From: Lepus europaeus
Taxonomy: Eukaryota > Chordata > Mammalia > Lagomorpha > Leporidae
DNA: 64,000 bases
Assembly: GCF_033115175.1 (NCBI RefSeq)
Contig: NC_084844.1
Coordinates: 27,995,885 to 28,059,884 of the forward strand
Reading direction: 5' to 3'
The notes below the pieces were generated by a model. It did no database searches, had not been told where the DNA came from, and saw only the letters and a program-made list of their open reading frames with translations. The position numbers and the translations under genes are program-made. Shown here in pieces: positions 44,969 through 55,125 of the stretch (its first letter is position 1; each line of letters opens with the position of its first letter).

Positions 44969-45735
44969 AGAAGAGCACCAGGAGTTTTTGCAGACGAAGA
45001 AAAGCCCTAACGAAGTCTGAAAGGCAGCAACATCTGACCCCTTAAGAGAGCACCTGTTCTTGACCAGGTACCTGGGCCTCAGGCATCTGCTTATTTGTGC
45101 CATCTTATTTTTAGTAGAGAAAAAGAAGGGTTCCTGCTCCAGGCTCTGAATTCATGTCACAGCCTCTGGGACATAGTCAGCTTGGCTGTCACTAGAGGGC
45201 ACCATTATGCCATTGCCGTTGGGAGCACTCCCTGTGGCTGTGTGCAGGCACAAGGCGGGTCACAAGCATGTGGAATTCCAAGTGAATGACTATTCTGACC
45301 CTGACGTACCCTGGGTCCTGATGTACTGGATGCTAGTCCTTTAGATGATGTTGGAGGGAGCTAGATGGTAGGAGAGTCACTGAAAACTTAAGACATTTAT
45401 CTCCCACTCATGTGGCTAAAGAAAGGGTCTTAATGACAGCAAACAATGTATTCACTCAGGGTTGCAGTGTTTGAGTTCTGGGATCAAAATAAATAGACAT
45501 TCAAGAAAAATGCATGCAGGCTTCAGGGGATAACTTTTGAACACAGTCTGCTGGCCTAGAATGGCTCTTGAAGGGCCTTGGGGAAAGGAACCATGTGAGA
45601 ATGGTCCTTTGTGTCAGCAAAAATAGAGAGTGGAGAGGTTCAGGTTTCACAATTCTAGAGATTGGGACAAAGGGGAGCTGGTGTCTGTGGCCTGGGTGAA
45701 TGTGGGAGGGAAAGGTGTTAAAGGATGATGGCAGT
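44969..45735. other. no recognised feature
   Basis: GC slightly higher than neighbours (45160-45300), single-copy-looking. The 64-codon ORF at 45095-45289 shows no motif. Confidence 0.4.
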
Positions 45736-46084
45736 GGGGCCGGCGCTGTGGCTCACTTGGCTAATCCTCCGCCTGCAGTGCAGGAATCCCATGTGGGTGC
45801 CGGGTTCTAGTCCTGGTTGCTCCTCTTCCAGTCCAGCTCTCTGCTGTGGCCCGGGAAGGCAGTGGAGGATGGCCCAAGTGCTTAGGCACCTACACCCGTG
45901 TGGGAGACCAGGAAGAAGCACCTGGCTCCTGGCTTCGCATTGGCGTAGCTCCAGCCGTAGCCGCCATTTGGGGGGTGAACCAATAGAAGGAAGACGTTTC
46001 TCTCTGTCTCTCCCTCTCACTGTCTGTAATTCTACCTGTCAAATAAATAAATTAAAAAAAAAATCTTTAAAAATATTTAAAAAA
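45736..46084 (+). mobile_element. CSINE, young subfamily
   Basis: Sense copy 'ggggccggcgctgtggctcacttggctaatcctcc', low divergence. Target duplication [g/a][g/a]atgatggcag at 45723-45734 and 46086-46097, tail with two A-rich blocks. Confidence 0.95.
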
Positions 46085-46097
46085 AGAATGATGGCAG

Positions 46098-47068
46098 GAG
46101 GACAGGGCTGAGCATATTGCCTTAGCATTTGGTGGACATTTACTGTGCTAAATGAAAACAACAAATGAAGTCATGAGATTCATTAATAGACTTTCTGAAA
46201 GACCAGAAGTCTCTTTGTGGAGCAGCGCCAGAAAGCATTCTAAGTCAGAAAGATGGAGAGGAAGTTGCCAAAGACAGAAGTATGGCCAAAGGCTTAGGGC
46301 AAGTTGGAACTTAGAACAAGTGCAGACTACCAGGTAAGCCTTAAACTGAATTGTAAATTAGCAGTAATGTTCTCCTTCACTGTAGTAGGGTGGAGAACAA
46401 GATGACCATTTGTAATAACTTTAAGATAATCCAAGAAGAGACAAGTTATTAAAAGAAGGTCTTATTTACTATAATTGAATAACTGATATCTCATGGTATC
46501 CTAAACTTTTACATATATGTGTCATAGAGTTTTTGAAGTTTCCAAATTTATGGGAAAAAAATAATAGCCATTAGCTTCCATTTTAATTTCTTCATAGAGA
46601 ATTGGAATTAGAATAAAAGCCCTAGGAACCATGCCACTAAGTCCAAGATTAAATGGGTGCTGGTGTGATGGGTCAGTCTCACAGAGCTCTACCACAGGTA
46701 CATCTTCATCCTTGCACACGCACGGTGTGTTCACATGGAGAGAGCATTACAGGAATGTCCGTTACAGCTGGCTAGAGGGAAGGCCCGTGTAATGGTGGTG
46801 TTGACCTTCAGTCTGGAGGTACAAGAGGTTTATGTTATGCACATTTTCTGTTGCTCTCATAAATTGAGGACCAACATGTTTTATTGGTGCTGTCACTGGT
46901 GCTGTTTCTCCTGACTTCTTTATTGGTAATTGAATTTATTTTGTTGGAAATTCACACAAGTCCGAGTAAGATAGTCTTTCTGAGAAGTATAAGAGCATTT
47001 GAAGGGAAAAATAGGAAATGCCACCCTCTCTTGTATCTTAAGATGTCTCTTCTGGATTTTATGTCTTT
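46098..47068. other. no recognised feature
   Basis: Single-copy-looking. Short ORFs (61-76 codons) have no motifs. Confidence 0.4.
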
Positions 47069-47170
47069 CAGTGTTTTTGATTTTGGAATCAGGAATACAA
47101 TGTTGTCCTCATGACAAGAGTTGGGAAGTGTACCCTCCCCTATTTTCTGGAAGAATTGTGTGGATCTAGT
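47069..47170 (-). mobile_element. short L1 ORF2 fragment, antisense
   Basis: 'ttttggaatcaggaatacaatgttgtcctcatgacaagagttgggaagtgtaccctccccta' matches the antisense L1 ORF2 block 'ttggtatcagggtaatgctggcctcatagaatgagttaggaag'. Confidence 0.6.
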
Positions 47171-47394
47171 TTCTTTGTTTCTCTATGGGATTTGTTTCAC
47201 AGGTATTCATTTACTGTTTATTTCGCTGTTACTACAGAGAACATTTTGTTTTTCAAAAGAAAAAACGTTAAGAGTGAGATGGAATCACCACTTTTCCTAC
47301 CATCTCCCACTGGAGAGTCTTGCTTCCATCTTCTTAAAGCAGAAATACTCTTTTGGTGTCTTTCTAGAACAGTATTTCATATCAAATAGTACTA

Positions 47395-47500
47395 GGAAGG
47401 GTTGACGCATGGGGGGAGGGAGTGTCAATATGTTCCTAGATCTGTGTATATGAAATAGATAAAATTTGTATAACTTGAATTAAGAAAATAAAAAAATAAT
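47395..47500 (+). mobile_element. L1 3'UTR end, strongly 5'-truncated
   Basis: 'agggttgacgcatggggggagg..gtgtcaatatgttcctagatctgtgtatatgaaatagataaaatttgtataacttg' parallels the L1 tail at 13845-13945. A-rich end at 47490. Confidence 0.7.
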
Positions 47501-47559
47501 AAACTTACAGTTTTGCCATTTCTTTTAAAAAATACTGTGTTCCATTTGTAATGCTTTTT

Positions 47560-48635
47560 TTTTAGGTTTATACCAAAAATGTGCAGAAGGGACAGAGAGT
47601 GTCCATATACTCACTTTCTATCCCTACAGTTTCCCCATCATTAACACTGTGCCTTAGTATGGTTCATTTGCTAGAGTTTCTAAATCAACATTGGTACATA
47701 ATTTTTAGTTGGAATCCCTAATTTATACTAGGGTTCAGATGCTGTACAGGTTAATGTGTTTTGGTAAATGTGTCATTTATTGGCCATTATGGTATCATAT
47801 AGACCTTTTGCCCTAAGCGTATGCTATGATCCACCTATTATTTCCACCTTTCTGCCCCAAAGCTCTGACAACCAATTGATTTTTATATTGCCTCTGTATT
47901 TTCATGTTTTCCAGAATATTGTATAGCTGGAGTAATGCAATAGAGTCTTTTCAGACTGTCTTCATATACATATCAATAGGTATACATGTGTCTTCTATAT
48001 ATTTTCATGGTTTGATAGCTTATTTATTTTTACTATTGAATACTAGTCTATTCTCTGGATATACCATAGTTTGTTTTGCATATACTTCCTGTAGGATATC
48101 TTGGTTGCTTCTAAGTTTTAGCAATTACGAGTAAAATGTTATAAACATCTCTATGGGTATAAGTTTTTATGTATACATGGTTTTTAACTCATTTGGGCAC
48201 ATATCTAGAATGACTGTGGATTATAATGTAAGACTATGAGTATGTTCAGTTTTTTAAGAGTCTGTGGCTTCCAAAGTAGCTCTACCATTTTTCTTTCCAA
48301 CCAGCAATGAATGAGAATCCCTGCTATTCCACATCCTCACAAGCATCCAGCGTTGTCCTTGTCTGGGTAATAGTCCTAACCAATGTGTGGGAGTGGCTTA
48401 TTTTTGTTTAACCTTGCAGTTCTCCAATGAGATAAGATGTTGATCATCTCTTCATCTGCTTCTTAGACATCTGTATGTCTCCTTTATTGAGGTGTCTATC
48501 CAGATTTTTGACCACTTTAAAAATAGGCTGTTTGCTATTTTTGAGTTTGAAGATTCTTCATAGATTTTAGATACATATTCTTCAATGCATATGTGTTTTG
48601 AAATTTATTTTCCCAGTCTATGACTCTGTTTTATA
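47560..48635 (-). mobile_element. ancient L1M, antisense 3'UTR and ORF2 end
   Basis: Antisense landmarks in order: 'cattaacactgtgccttagtatgg', 'ccagaatattgtatagctggagtaatgc', 'ggatataccatagtttg', 'cttggttgcttctaag', 'ttccaaccagcaatgaatgag', 'ctgcttcttagacatctgtatgtc', 'cctttattgaggtgtctatcc'. Confidence 0.85.
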
Positions 48636-48639
48636 AATT

Positions 48640-48790
48640 GTGTAATCTGGACCAAGAATTTTAATCTCTCTTAGTCTTAGTCTTTTTAGAAAATGAAAAT
48701 AAAAATATCTAACTTACTTACTTGTAGGGCTGAGAGATGATGTTCTGAGTTATGCCCAGTGCACTGCCTGGTTAAGCAATGTTCACCTGT
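48640..48790 (+). mobile_element. MIR fragment
   Basis: 'tctggaccaagaattttaatctctcttagtctta..gaaaatgaaaataaaaatatctaacttacttacttgtagggctgagagatgatg..cagtgcactgcctgg' is sense MIR. Confidence 0.6.
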
Positions 48791-49311
48791 GGCCTTTCCT
48801 CTACTTCTGCACTGCTGAGCACAAGTCCATTTAGTACACCTTGCATTTAATATGTGGCTCTTCTCATCCATGCTTCTCACACATAATGAGCATATGAAGC
48901 CTCAGAGAACTTGTAGGAGTGCCGACTCTGATTTGGTAGGTGTAGGGCAGAGCCTGAGACTTCATGTCAAGTAAACTCCCTGGTGACGCCAGTGCGGCTG
49001 GTTCACAATCACACGTTGCGTAGTGAGGGTTAACTACCCTTCTCCTTCTCCACATCAGTGCTCTCAAACTTTTCTCTTAATACAATGAGTTGGCGATCAT
49101 TATTTTTACATACAAAGAATACAGTAGAAAATTTCTGAGTGAGCTAAGCATTGAGATCATTGCATGGAAAAAAAAAACAGGAAGTTACCCATGCACAGAG
49201 TACATATTATGGTAAGTGTAGATATGTTAAAATTTATTGTATTATACCAACAGAAGGATAAAAGCCTTGCTTTTTCATACACATATTTCTCATAAAACAC
49301 ATGACCCTAAT

Positions 49312-49592
49312 GAGGGCAGGCATTGTGATGTAGTGGTTAAGCCACCACTTGCAACACTGGCATCCCATATTGGATTGCTCCATTTCCAATCCTGCTCCCT
49401 GCTAATGTGCCATGGCTACACACAGAGAAGACCTGGAGGAATCTCCCAACTCTTGGCTTTGGCTGGACCCAGTCATGGCCATTGTAGCCATTTGGGGAAT
49501 GAACTAACAGATGAAAGATTCTCTCTCTCTCTCTCTGACCTCTCTGTCACTCTGCTTTCAAATAAATAAATAACTAAATCTTTAAAAACATT
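49312..49592 (+). mobile_element. CSINE
   Basis: Sense copy from 'gagggcaggcattgtgatg' to 'aaataaataaataactaaatc'. 12-bp target duplication aaaacacRtgac at 49294-49305 and 49593-49604. About 40 bp shorter than consensus in the middle. Confidence 0.93.
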
Positions 49593-49604
49593 AAAACACG
49601 TGAC

Positions 49605-50379
49605 TAGTATCAGATGGCTAAATTAACATTTACTTCAAATGAGGTGTGGAAGAAAGCATGAAAGCTAAGTTTCGAAATAGTTTGGGTAATCTGCTGATGA
49701 AGCAAAGACAGACTGGGCTTTGAGATATAGGTAGATGTCACAAGGGAAGTAATTAAGATTTACATTTATTTGAGTGTAAAAAAAACTTTGAAATTTGTGC
49801 ATAATGCACATTGTTCATGAATGTTGAAGCCCCTGTACTTGACAGAGAAGGGGGCCTGGGGATGGCTTCTCAACTTCAAACAGATATACAATGGGGAAGC
49901 GCTCCTGTGAGGCGATGAAACAGAATGGAGAGGCTGGTGTGGGGGGAAACAGGGGTCCCACGGAGGGCTTCAGCTGTGTGTTTAGAATTGGAAGACCAAA
50001 GTGGAAACAGACTGTGCATTTCGACTGGAAGAGTAAAAGGAACTGAGGCTGTGTCATTGGCTACATCTCTTCTCTGTTGTATTTACACGGGAATGAACTG
50101 ATGAGAGCTTGAGCTACAGCAGAGAAACGAGGCATCAAAAGGATCACAAGTCACTCCCAGGGACAGTCCAGTGCCCCAAGTTCTGAGCACGCGACTGAGG
50201 TTTTGCCAGGTAAGCAGCGGAAGTAGAACCTCAGGCGCTTTGCTTACCTTGTCTTATGTCACACGAGGATGATTGTTACTCTCCCATGATCTCTGAGAGC
50301 ACACTAAGAAAATGACATGGAAGGCAGGGGTGGGGTAGTGCTGTAGAACAGAAATCTGACTCTGTATCATATTCTTTTC
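49605..50379. other. no recognised feature
   Basis: Single-copy-looking with a moderately GC-rich stretch 49850-50230. No motif in the ORF at 49815-50057. Confidence 0.4.
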
Positions 50380-50713
50380 AAACCCATCCTCCACAGTTCT
50401 TCATTTCATTGTGGTTTTTTGTCACTATCTCAGTTTCCTGTTCTACTAGTTGTTTCATTTCATTTTGATTCCTCCTTAATATTTCATTTTCACGAGAGAG
50501 ATTTTCTATCTTGTCCATTAAGGATTTCTGTAGTTCAAGAATTTGTTTTTGAGAACGTCTTAATGTTCTTATCAATTTTTTGAGATCTGCTTCTTGCATT
50601 TCCTCTATCTCTTCATCTTCATAATCTTGCATTGGCGTGCCTTGTTCACTTGGGGGCGTCATAGTGTCTTCCTTGCTCTTGTTACCTCGGCTTCTATGTT
50701 TGTTGTTTGGCAT
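50378..50713 (-). pseudogene. L1 ORF1 N-terminal fragment
   Basis: 111-codon open frame starting MPNNKHRSRGNKSKEDTM. An acidic 'YEDEEIEEMQEAD' stretch is followed by a long heptad-rich coiled coil (about residues 40-105, 'LKKLIRTLRRSQKQILELQKS..'). This is the N-terminal trimerisation part of the L1 RNA-binding protein ORF1p. The frame ends a few residues after 'NHNEMK' in non-L1 sequence. The RRM and C-terminal domains are missing, so no functional protein is expected. The open frame suggests modest age. The homologous start (MPNNKY..) lies at 60308. Confidence 0.8.
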
Positions 50714-51410
50714 GTTGGAGATAATTTATGGTGTTTTTGTTTTTGTTTTTTTTTTTTTTTTCCCTGTGGTGTTTTTTTTCTCGTTATACTATGCCTCTAA
50801 GTGGGCTGTCTGCTTTGTTGGAGCCTTAGGGGCTGTGATGGGTGTGGCCAGAGAGCTATGCTTGTTTCTTCAGGTTTAAGGCTGTGCAAAGAGCGTCCCA
50901 GATTGCTCACTCACTTGCTCCTTGCTGGCTCGCTTTCTCTCTCTCTTTTTTTTTTTTTTTGACTCAGTTGGGAGTGGAGTTGAGGTTAGTTGAAATCTGG
51001 CCTCTGTGAGTATTTGTTTGATCTACCCCTGGGACCACACACAGAGTTTATGCAGCCCTCAATGTGTTCTCCAGTTTTGCTAAAGTTACTGAGTTTGGCT
51101 GCGCTTTACATATGTAAAATCACGGTGCTCTTTGTTTTGCTTGGTGAGTGAAGGGAGAGGCCTCTGTCCCCCCCCCCCAATGTCTCGGGTTTCTGAGGTC
51201 TTTGTCTTAGCCTCCTCTGTTCCCGCACTGGCGAGATTCTGTGGCTCTGGCTCGTTTCCCGCCACTCGGCTCGTCTCGGTTGGTTTTCCACGCGATGGGC
51301 TCCCTGTAAGTCCTCTGTGTCACGTCCACAAGATCCGGAAGCGTTTCCTCTGCAGTTTTTTTCTTGAGTCTTTTCCTGAGGCTCACATTAGCATCAAGTT
51401 TGTCCATTAC
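50385..51410 (-). mobile_element. rabbit-type L1 5' end only: 5'UTR plus ORF1 N-terminus
   Basis: Antisense. The ORF1 start is at 50713. Higher coordinates hold a GC-rich 5'UTR-like region with T/C-rich tracts (50740-50775, 50938-50960) and a C run (51167-51178). Parts of it correspond to the 5'UTR of the 57-61 kb L1 ('gtggccagagagct' here, 'gtggtcagggagct' there). The 3' two-thirds of L1 and any A tail are absent. This is the reverse of ordinary 5' truncation, so the missing part was probably lost later. The upper boundary is uncertain. Confidence 0.7.
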
Positions 51411-51757
51411 AGGAAATAGGCATGGGTGAATTGGATGTCAGTGCCCACAGGATCCACGAGGTAGATGACGCCAGCCACCGGAGCTGCCCAGTTATCGACC
51501 CGGGAGCCTGGGCAGGCTTCAGGATGCACCTCAGTGTGAAGCTCCAACAGAGGCCAGAAACCATCGGTCAGGCACACGGGAGGGGAGGAAGCAAATGCCG
51601 GGTGATTCTGAGTTCTGAGGAAAGCCAGGGACGCATCTGCCCCATTCCTTAGGAATTCCCAATTTTACCATGTGAATAGCAAAGGAGTGGGGATTCCATC
51701 CTCCTGAGCTCACAGTTTATAGTGCAAACCAGTTACCTATCCCACCCTTCTGGATGG

Positions 51758-51758
<1 letters not shown>
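51411..51758. other. unassigned GC-rich stretch
   Basis: About 55% GC with several CpGs. ORFs on both strands (51422-51652 plus, 51531-51713 minus) have no recognised domain. It could be retroviral internal sequence or ancient flank, but I cannot tell which. Confidence 0.3.

Positions 51759-51788
<30 letters not shown>
51759..51788 (+). repeat. poly(T) run of about 29
   Basis: Uninterrupted T run after 'ctggatggc', at the beginning of the LTR-like region. Confidence 0.95.
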
Positions 51789-51791
<3 letters not shown>

Positions 51792-52078
51792 TTATGAGCA
51801 AGCAAAACAGGGCAAATAAGATTGCAAATCAAGTCTTTGATGGGTGTTGTCCCTGCCTTTTAACTGAATGTCCAATTGGGCTTAAAACTCCCAGTACCAC
51901 CAGTCCCTTCAGATTTTGCCTCTCTTGGAGCTCACCTCCATGCAATTCTGGCTGGAGATCTCTAACTTTAATAAATCTTGCTTTTTAAATCTATCTCCTT
52001 GTCCACTTGGAAATTCTTCTTCCATGTGAGTGAGACAAAGAACTGGGATAATATCTTCTCTGCCACCCTTCACCTATA
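51789..52078 (+). mobile_element. LTR-like R/U5 segment of an ERV
   Basis: Carries a TATA-like ttaaaac (about 51882), a poly(A) signal AATAAA (51971-51976) followed by 'tcttgctttttaaatctatctcc', and a U5-like 'cttggaaattcttcttccatgtgagtgagacaaagaactggg'. That order is typical of class I ERV LTRs. The ends are not resolved. Confidence 0.45.
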
Positions 52079-52097
52079 ACACCAGCTGCTCTGCTTC

Positions 52098-52625
52098 TGT
52101 TAGGTAGGAAGTCATAAATGAGCTTATGTGTGTGTGACAAAGGCCTAAGGAATTGACATCTACATCGGTCCAGCATCCGCATCTCATAGTCATCTGGATA
52201 ACCTTCCAGGTGCAGCCCAGTATCTGCATTTCAAAAGTCCTGCCTGGATCCTGATGACCTTCCAGGGGGTCCTGCCCCTTCTACCTGATAAACATCCTTC
52301 CTCTAAGGTGAGGTGACACCAGCCAGGCTTCCCCTGTCTGATAATTTCAATGGGAAAAAACTCAGAAAGGAATTTTTCATATTTACATCCAACAAGTCCT
52401 TTGTTCCAGGAGGAGAAGAAGGAGAGGGGGACAGAAGGGAAGACCCACCCCCTTAAAAACCCCATCCTACATGTGAACTAGGCACTCCCTCTCAGATTCT
52501 GTCTGGAGAGGTGCCCATCCGTTCTTACAGATGTCCCTACCCTAATAATCCTTGCTATTTTGCTTTCCACTACTCTCTGTCTCATGCCTGAATTCTTTCT
52601 TGTGCAAAGACAAGAACCCTTTGCA
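52098..52625 (+). mobile_element. ERV LTR (about 528 bp)
   Basis: Begins TGTTAGGTAGG and ends CCTTTGCA. It contains a TATA-like ttaaaaacccc near 52454 and 'aataatccttgctattttgc' near 52545, followed by a U5 'tgcctgaattctttcttgtgcaaagacaagaaccc', a form common in mammalian class I LTRs. Short CSINE-like text lies on both sides ('ccagctgctctgcttc' before, 'ccagtaatatgcc' after), suggesting insertion into a SINE, but no clear duplication is visible. Confidence 0.55.
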
Positions 52626-52626
52626 T

Positions 52627-53457
52627 CTCCAGTAATATGCCATGGAAGGCAGAGGAAGATGGCCCAAGTGTTTGGGCCTCTGTCACTGAAGTAGGCAGGC
52701 ATGTAGGTTAAAACAGATTAGCTTTGCGAGCTGGAAGACCACGTCTTTGCCATGCCCCTACCTGGCCACATCTGGGTGCCCACCAGGTTAATTAACCACT
52801 CCCCTTTGGAAGTGGGTCAAAAGCCTGGGACACGGTGTGTCCCCTCTCTCTTTTTTTCCCTGGCTTCTTGCCAGAAGGGGGCTGGCTGTAGCCCTGCACC
52901 TCTAGGGCATTTGGCCTTCAGGCCACTGGCCCTAGGCTTCCTGGCCTAGATGCTCTTCCACGTGGTTGGTTCCTGGTACTCAGTGTGAACCCAGATTTAC
53001 CTCTCTCTTAGATAAAGCTCTCACTCTCCTATGCATCTTTTACACTAAATAAACACTTAAAATGTACCATGCTGCCTCATTTATTTATGCAGGTATTTAG
53101 AATTCTTCTCTAAATATTAGGCAAGAACCCTCTCAGGCTTATTAATATTGGGGATTTATTAATAAGCGTATGGTGATATTGTATGGCACCCCAAATTTCA
53201 GTAATACATGTGGCACCCCAGATGGCACTTCTGGGAAACTTTAAGAGGCCATATTTTCATATATATTTTAGGGGTCATTTCCAATATCACCGCCATGTAG
53301 AAGACCAGGATGGAGTTCCAGGCCCCTGGCTTCCAAGACCTCAGCCATTGTGGCCATCTGGGGAATCAGACCAGTGGATGGAAGATCTCTCTTTCTCTGT
53401 CTCTCTGTCTGTCTGTCTCTCTCTCTCTGCTTTCAAATAAATTAATAAATCTTTACC
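52627..53457 (+). mobile_element. CSINE split by an LTR
   Basis: The first part, 52627-52686 ('ggaaggcagaggaagatggcccaagtgtttgggcctctgtcac'), continues at 53287 ('tcaccgccatgtagaagaccaggatggagttcc'), down to the tail 'aaataaattaataaatc'. The 4-bp tcac flanks the insertion on each side. Confidence 0.8.
52687..53286 (+). mobile_element. ERV LTR (600 bp) nested in a CSINE
   Basis: Inserted between tcac duplications (52683-52686 and 53287-53290). Starts TGAAGTAGG. It has a poly(A) signal AATAAA at 53048-53053 after 'tatgcatcttttacac'. The U5-side part holds a direct repeat of tggcacccca (about 53184 and 53211) and an A/T palindrome, 'cttattaatattgggg..ttattaataag'. The end reads AATA rather than CA, so the terminus has mutated or the exact boundary differs by a few bases. 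Confidence 0.65.
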
Positions 53458-53554
53458 AAAAGGGAAAAAAAAAGAAAGAAATGAGTAATAGAGGGGAAAA
53501 AACTTAGAGTTTAGCCTCCAGAGCTTTGGGTTTCTGTCTTAGCTCTCATTTCTA

Positions 53555-53690
53555 GATGAATTCAATATGGAAAAGTCCACAAATCTCTCTTGGTTTTTAC
53601 TTCTTCATCTTTAAAGTAGGGAAAACTTACAATAAACCCCCAGAGAGATGATAGACTGGATAGAAAATTTTAGACACTGAACTACTAAAT
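53555..53690 (+). mobile_element. possible MIR fragment
   Basis: 'ctctcttggtttttacttcttcatctttaaagtagggaaaacttac..ccccagagagatgatag' resembles the sense MIR core. Confidence 0.35.
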
Positions 53691-53869
53691 GTGGAGGTTT
53701 TTTGTTTGTTTTGTTTGTTTGTTTTTTGCTTTGGCAGCAAATTTGGTTCCTTCTCTTTCCTTCCAACTCCTTCACTTATAACCCCAAAGCCAATCTCAAA
53801 GTGCTGCTGGAGTGATGACCATTGCTACTGGTCACAGAGGGTAGGGCGGTTGTCAGAGAAAGTCTAGTG

Positions 53870-54421
53870 GGTTCTTTTCCTTAGCTTAGCATAGAAATAA
53901 AAAGCTGGGAAACAATTTGCAAAGAGGTAGAAACTTTTATTTGACTGGCAAGCGATAGAGAAATCATCTGGTCCAAGAGGAGACTGATGGACCCCAAGTT
54001 TGGGATTCCAATGCACTCGGGTGGCCGCCCAAAGACCCAAACTCCAGACCGGTAGATGCAAAAGCAAGAGGATTTTTATTAAGCATTTGCACAAACGGGC
54101 TCCCTGTCACCAGAGGTGAAGAGAAGCCCCGAGCAGCAGATACAAGCATCTTTTAAAGGCAAAAACCACAGGATTAACATATTTTGCGGGGTTTGGCTTG
54201 ATTGGCTAGTTTAAAGGTTACCATGGGTACTCATTGGGTCCTTTTAGATGGGGAGTGGCTGCCCCGGGCGGGGGTAAGGGGGCTATTTTCTCAGAATACC
54301 CGAGGAATGTTCTGCCCATTAATCTCGGTGGAACATCTGGGAAGGGCATCTGTGAAACCTGCCTGGGATCAGGCCCAGTTCCTTGTTCTCAGGCTTAGTT
54401 CCTTGTTTTTAGTTTGACAAC
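53870..54421 (-). mobile_element. ERV LTR(s), antisense, with two poly(A) signals
   Basis: The antisense LTR starts TGTTGTCAAAC at 54421. It has CCAAT boxes (attgg at 54201-54205 and near 54229), a TATA-like ttttaaag at 54151-54158, and AATAAA at 54080-54075. U5-like sequence down to about 53998 follows ('ctggagtttgggtctttgggcgg', antisense). A second antisense AATAAA lies at 53942-53937 with its own downstream 'agtttctacctctttgc'. This raises the possibility that this LTR interrupts the R/U5 part of the LTR at 54437-55125. Confidence 0.65.
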
Positions 54422-54436
54422 ATTCTTACCCCCAAG

Positions 54437-55125
54437 TGTTAGCAAGCAAAGCTGATGTGTACAGAAGCAAGAGATCTGCAATTAGCTCTTAGCCACACTC
54501 ACCATAAAGCACACCAAACACCAGAGTAAGTGTCCCTCAGGTTTTTCAAGACCAAACAGAGTGCCTGGGTTTTTAAGGCATTACTCTCTGTTCATTGGGT
54601 TATCTTAGTAGGGGGTGCCCAAAGGACAAGGGGTTTCATATATGTATGTTGATTGGCTTGGGGCTCATGGAGATAGTGGGGGTCTTCTGGAAACCATCTG
54701 ACTCCTTAGGGGCTCAAACCCCCTTCTCTGATATCTCTAGGAGAAAGATTGCAGCCACCCTGAAGGTGTGATTTAAGGCCGCAAGGTCACACAAGATAGC
54801 CAGGGTCTTCTGGATTCAGTCTGACTCTCCCCAAGGGCTCAGCCCCTTCCCCTGCCAGCTCTGAATGAAAGATTGTACCCCACCTGAAGGTGTGATTTAA
54901 GGCTGCAAGGTCACACATGCAGCACAAAAATCTGTTAGTGGGGGAGATGCCAGTTGTCCTGGAGACAGGATTTCTAGCCACAGTTGACAGTTTGCTTGTG
55001 AAGGACATTCTACCTGTGTCTGAAGGGTCCCACAGACTCCCAGCCACTCTGGCTGGTCTCAACCATCAATCACAGAGGTAAAGTTAACTCTATCTTCCTA
55101 TTTGCTTGCTGAAGGGACCGACAAT
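54437..55125 (-). mobile_element. ERV LTR with duplicated U3 block and adjacent polypurine tract
   Basis: Antisense, from TGTCGGTC (55125) to GCTAACA (54437). U3 holds a 123-bp tandem duplication, then CCAAT boxes (attgg near 54649 and 54596) and a TATA-like ttaaaaac near 54572. Immediately outside the U3 start (55126-55150) the antisense strand is purine-rich, 'aaaagggtgggggggg..gag', as expected for the polypurine tract beside a 3' LTR. No AATAAA lies within the stated limits; the one at 53942 may belong to it. Confidence 0.65.
54672..54917 (-). repeat. 2 x 123-bp tandem duplication in LTR U3
   Basis: Units 54672-54794 and 54795-54917 both run from 'gatag..ggtcttctgga' through 'tctgactc', 'ggggctca' or 'agggctca', 'gaaagattg' and 'cctgaaggtgtgatttaaggc[c/t]gcaaggtcacaca'. 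The copies are about 75-80% alike by eye. Repeated U3 blocks are usual places for retroviral enhancers. Confidence 0.85.

Noticed and set aside
50594-50879. Plus-strand ORFs opposite the L1 ORF1 start
   Set aside because: Shadow of the antisense L1 5' end, including translated T runs (FFFFFF).
54414-54436. Antisense 'ttgggggtaagaatg' next to an LTR end, considered as a tRNA-Pro primer binding site
   Set aside because: Only the first six bases (TGGGGG) fit a proline primer site. The remaining positions disagree, so a primer binding site is not supported.
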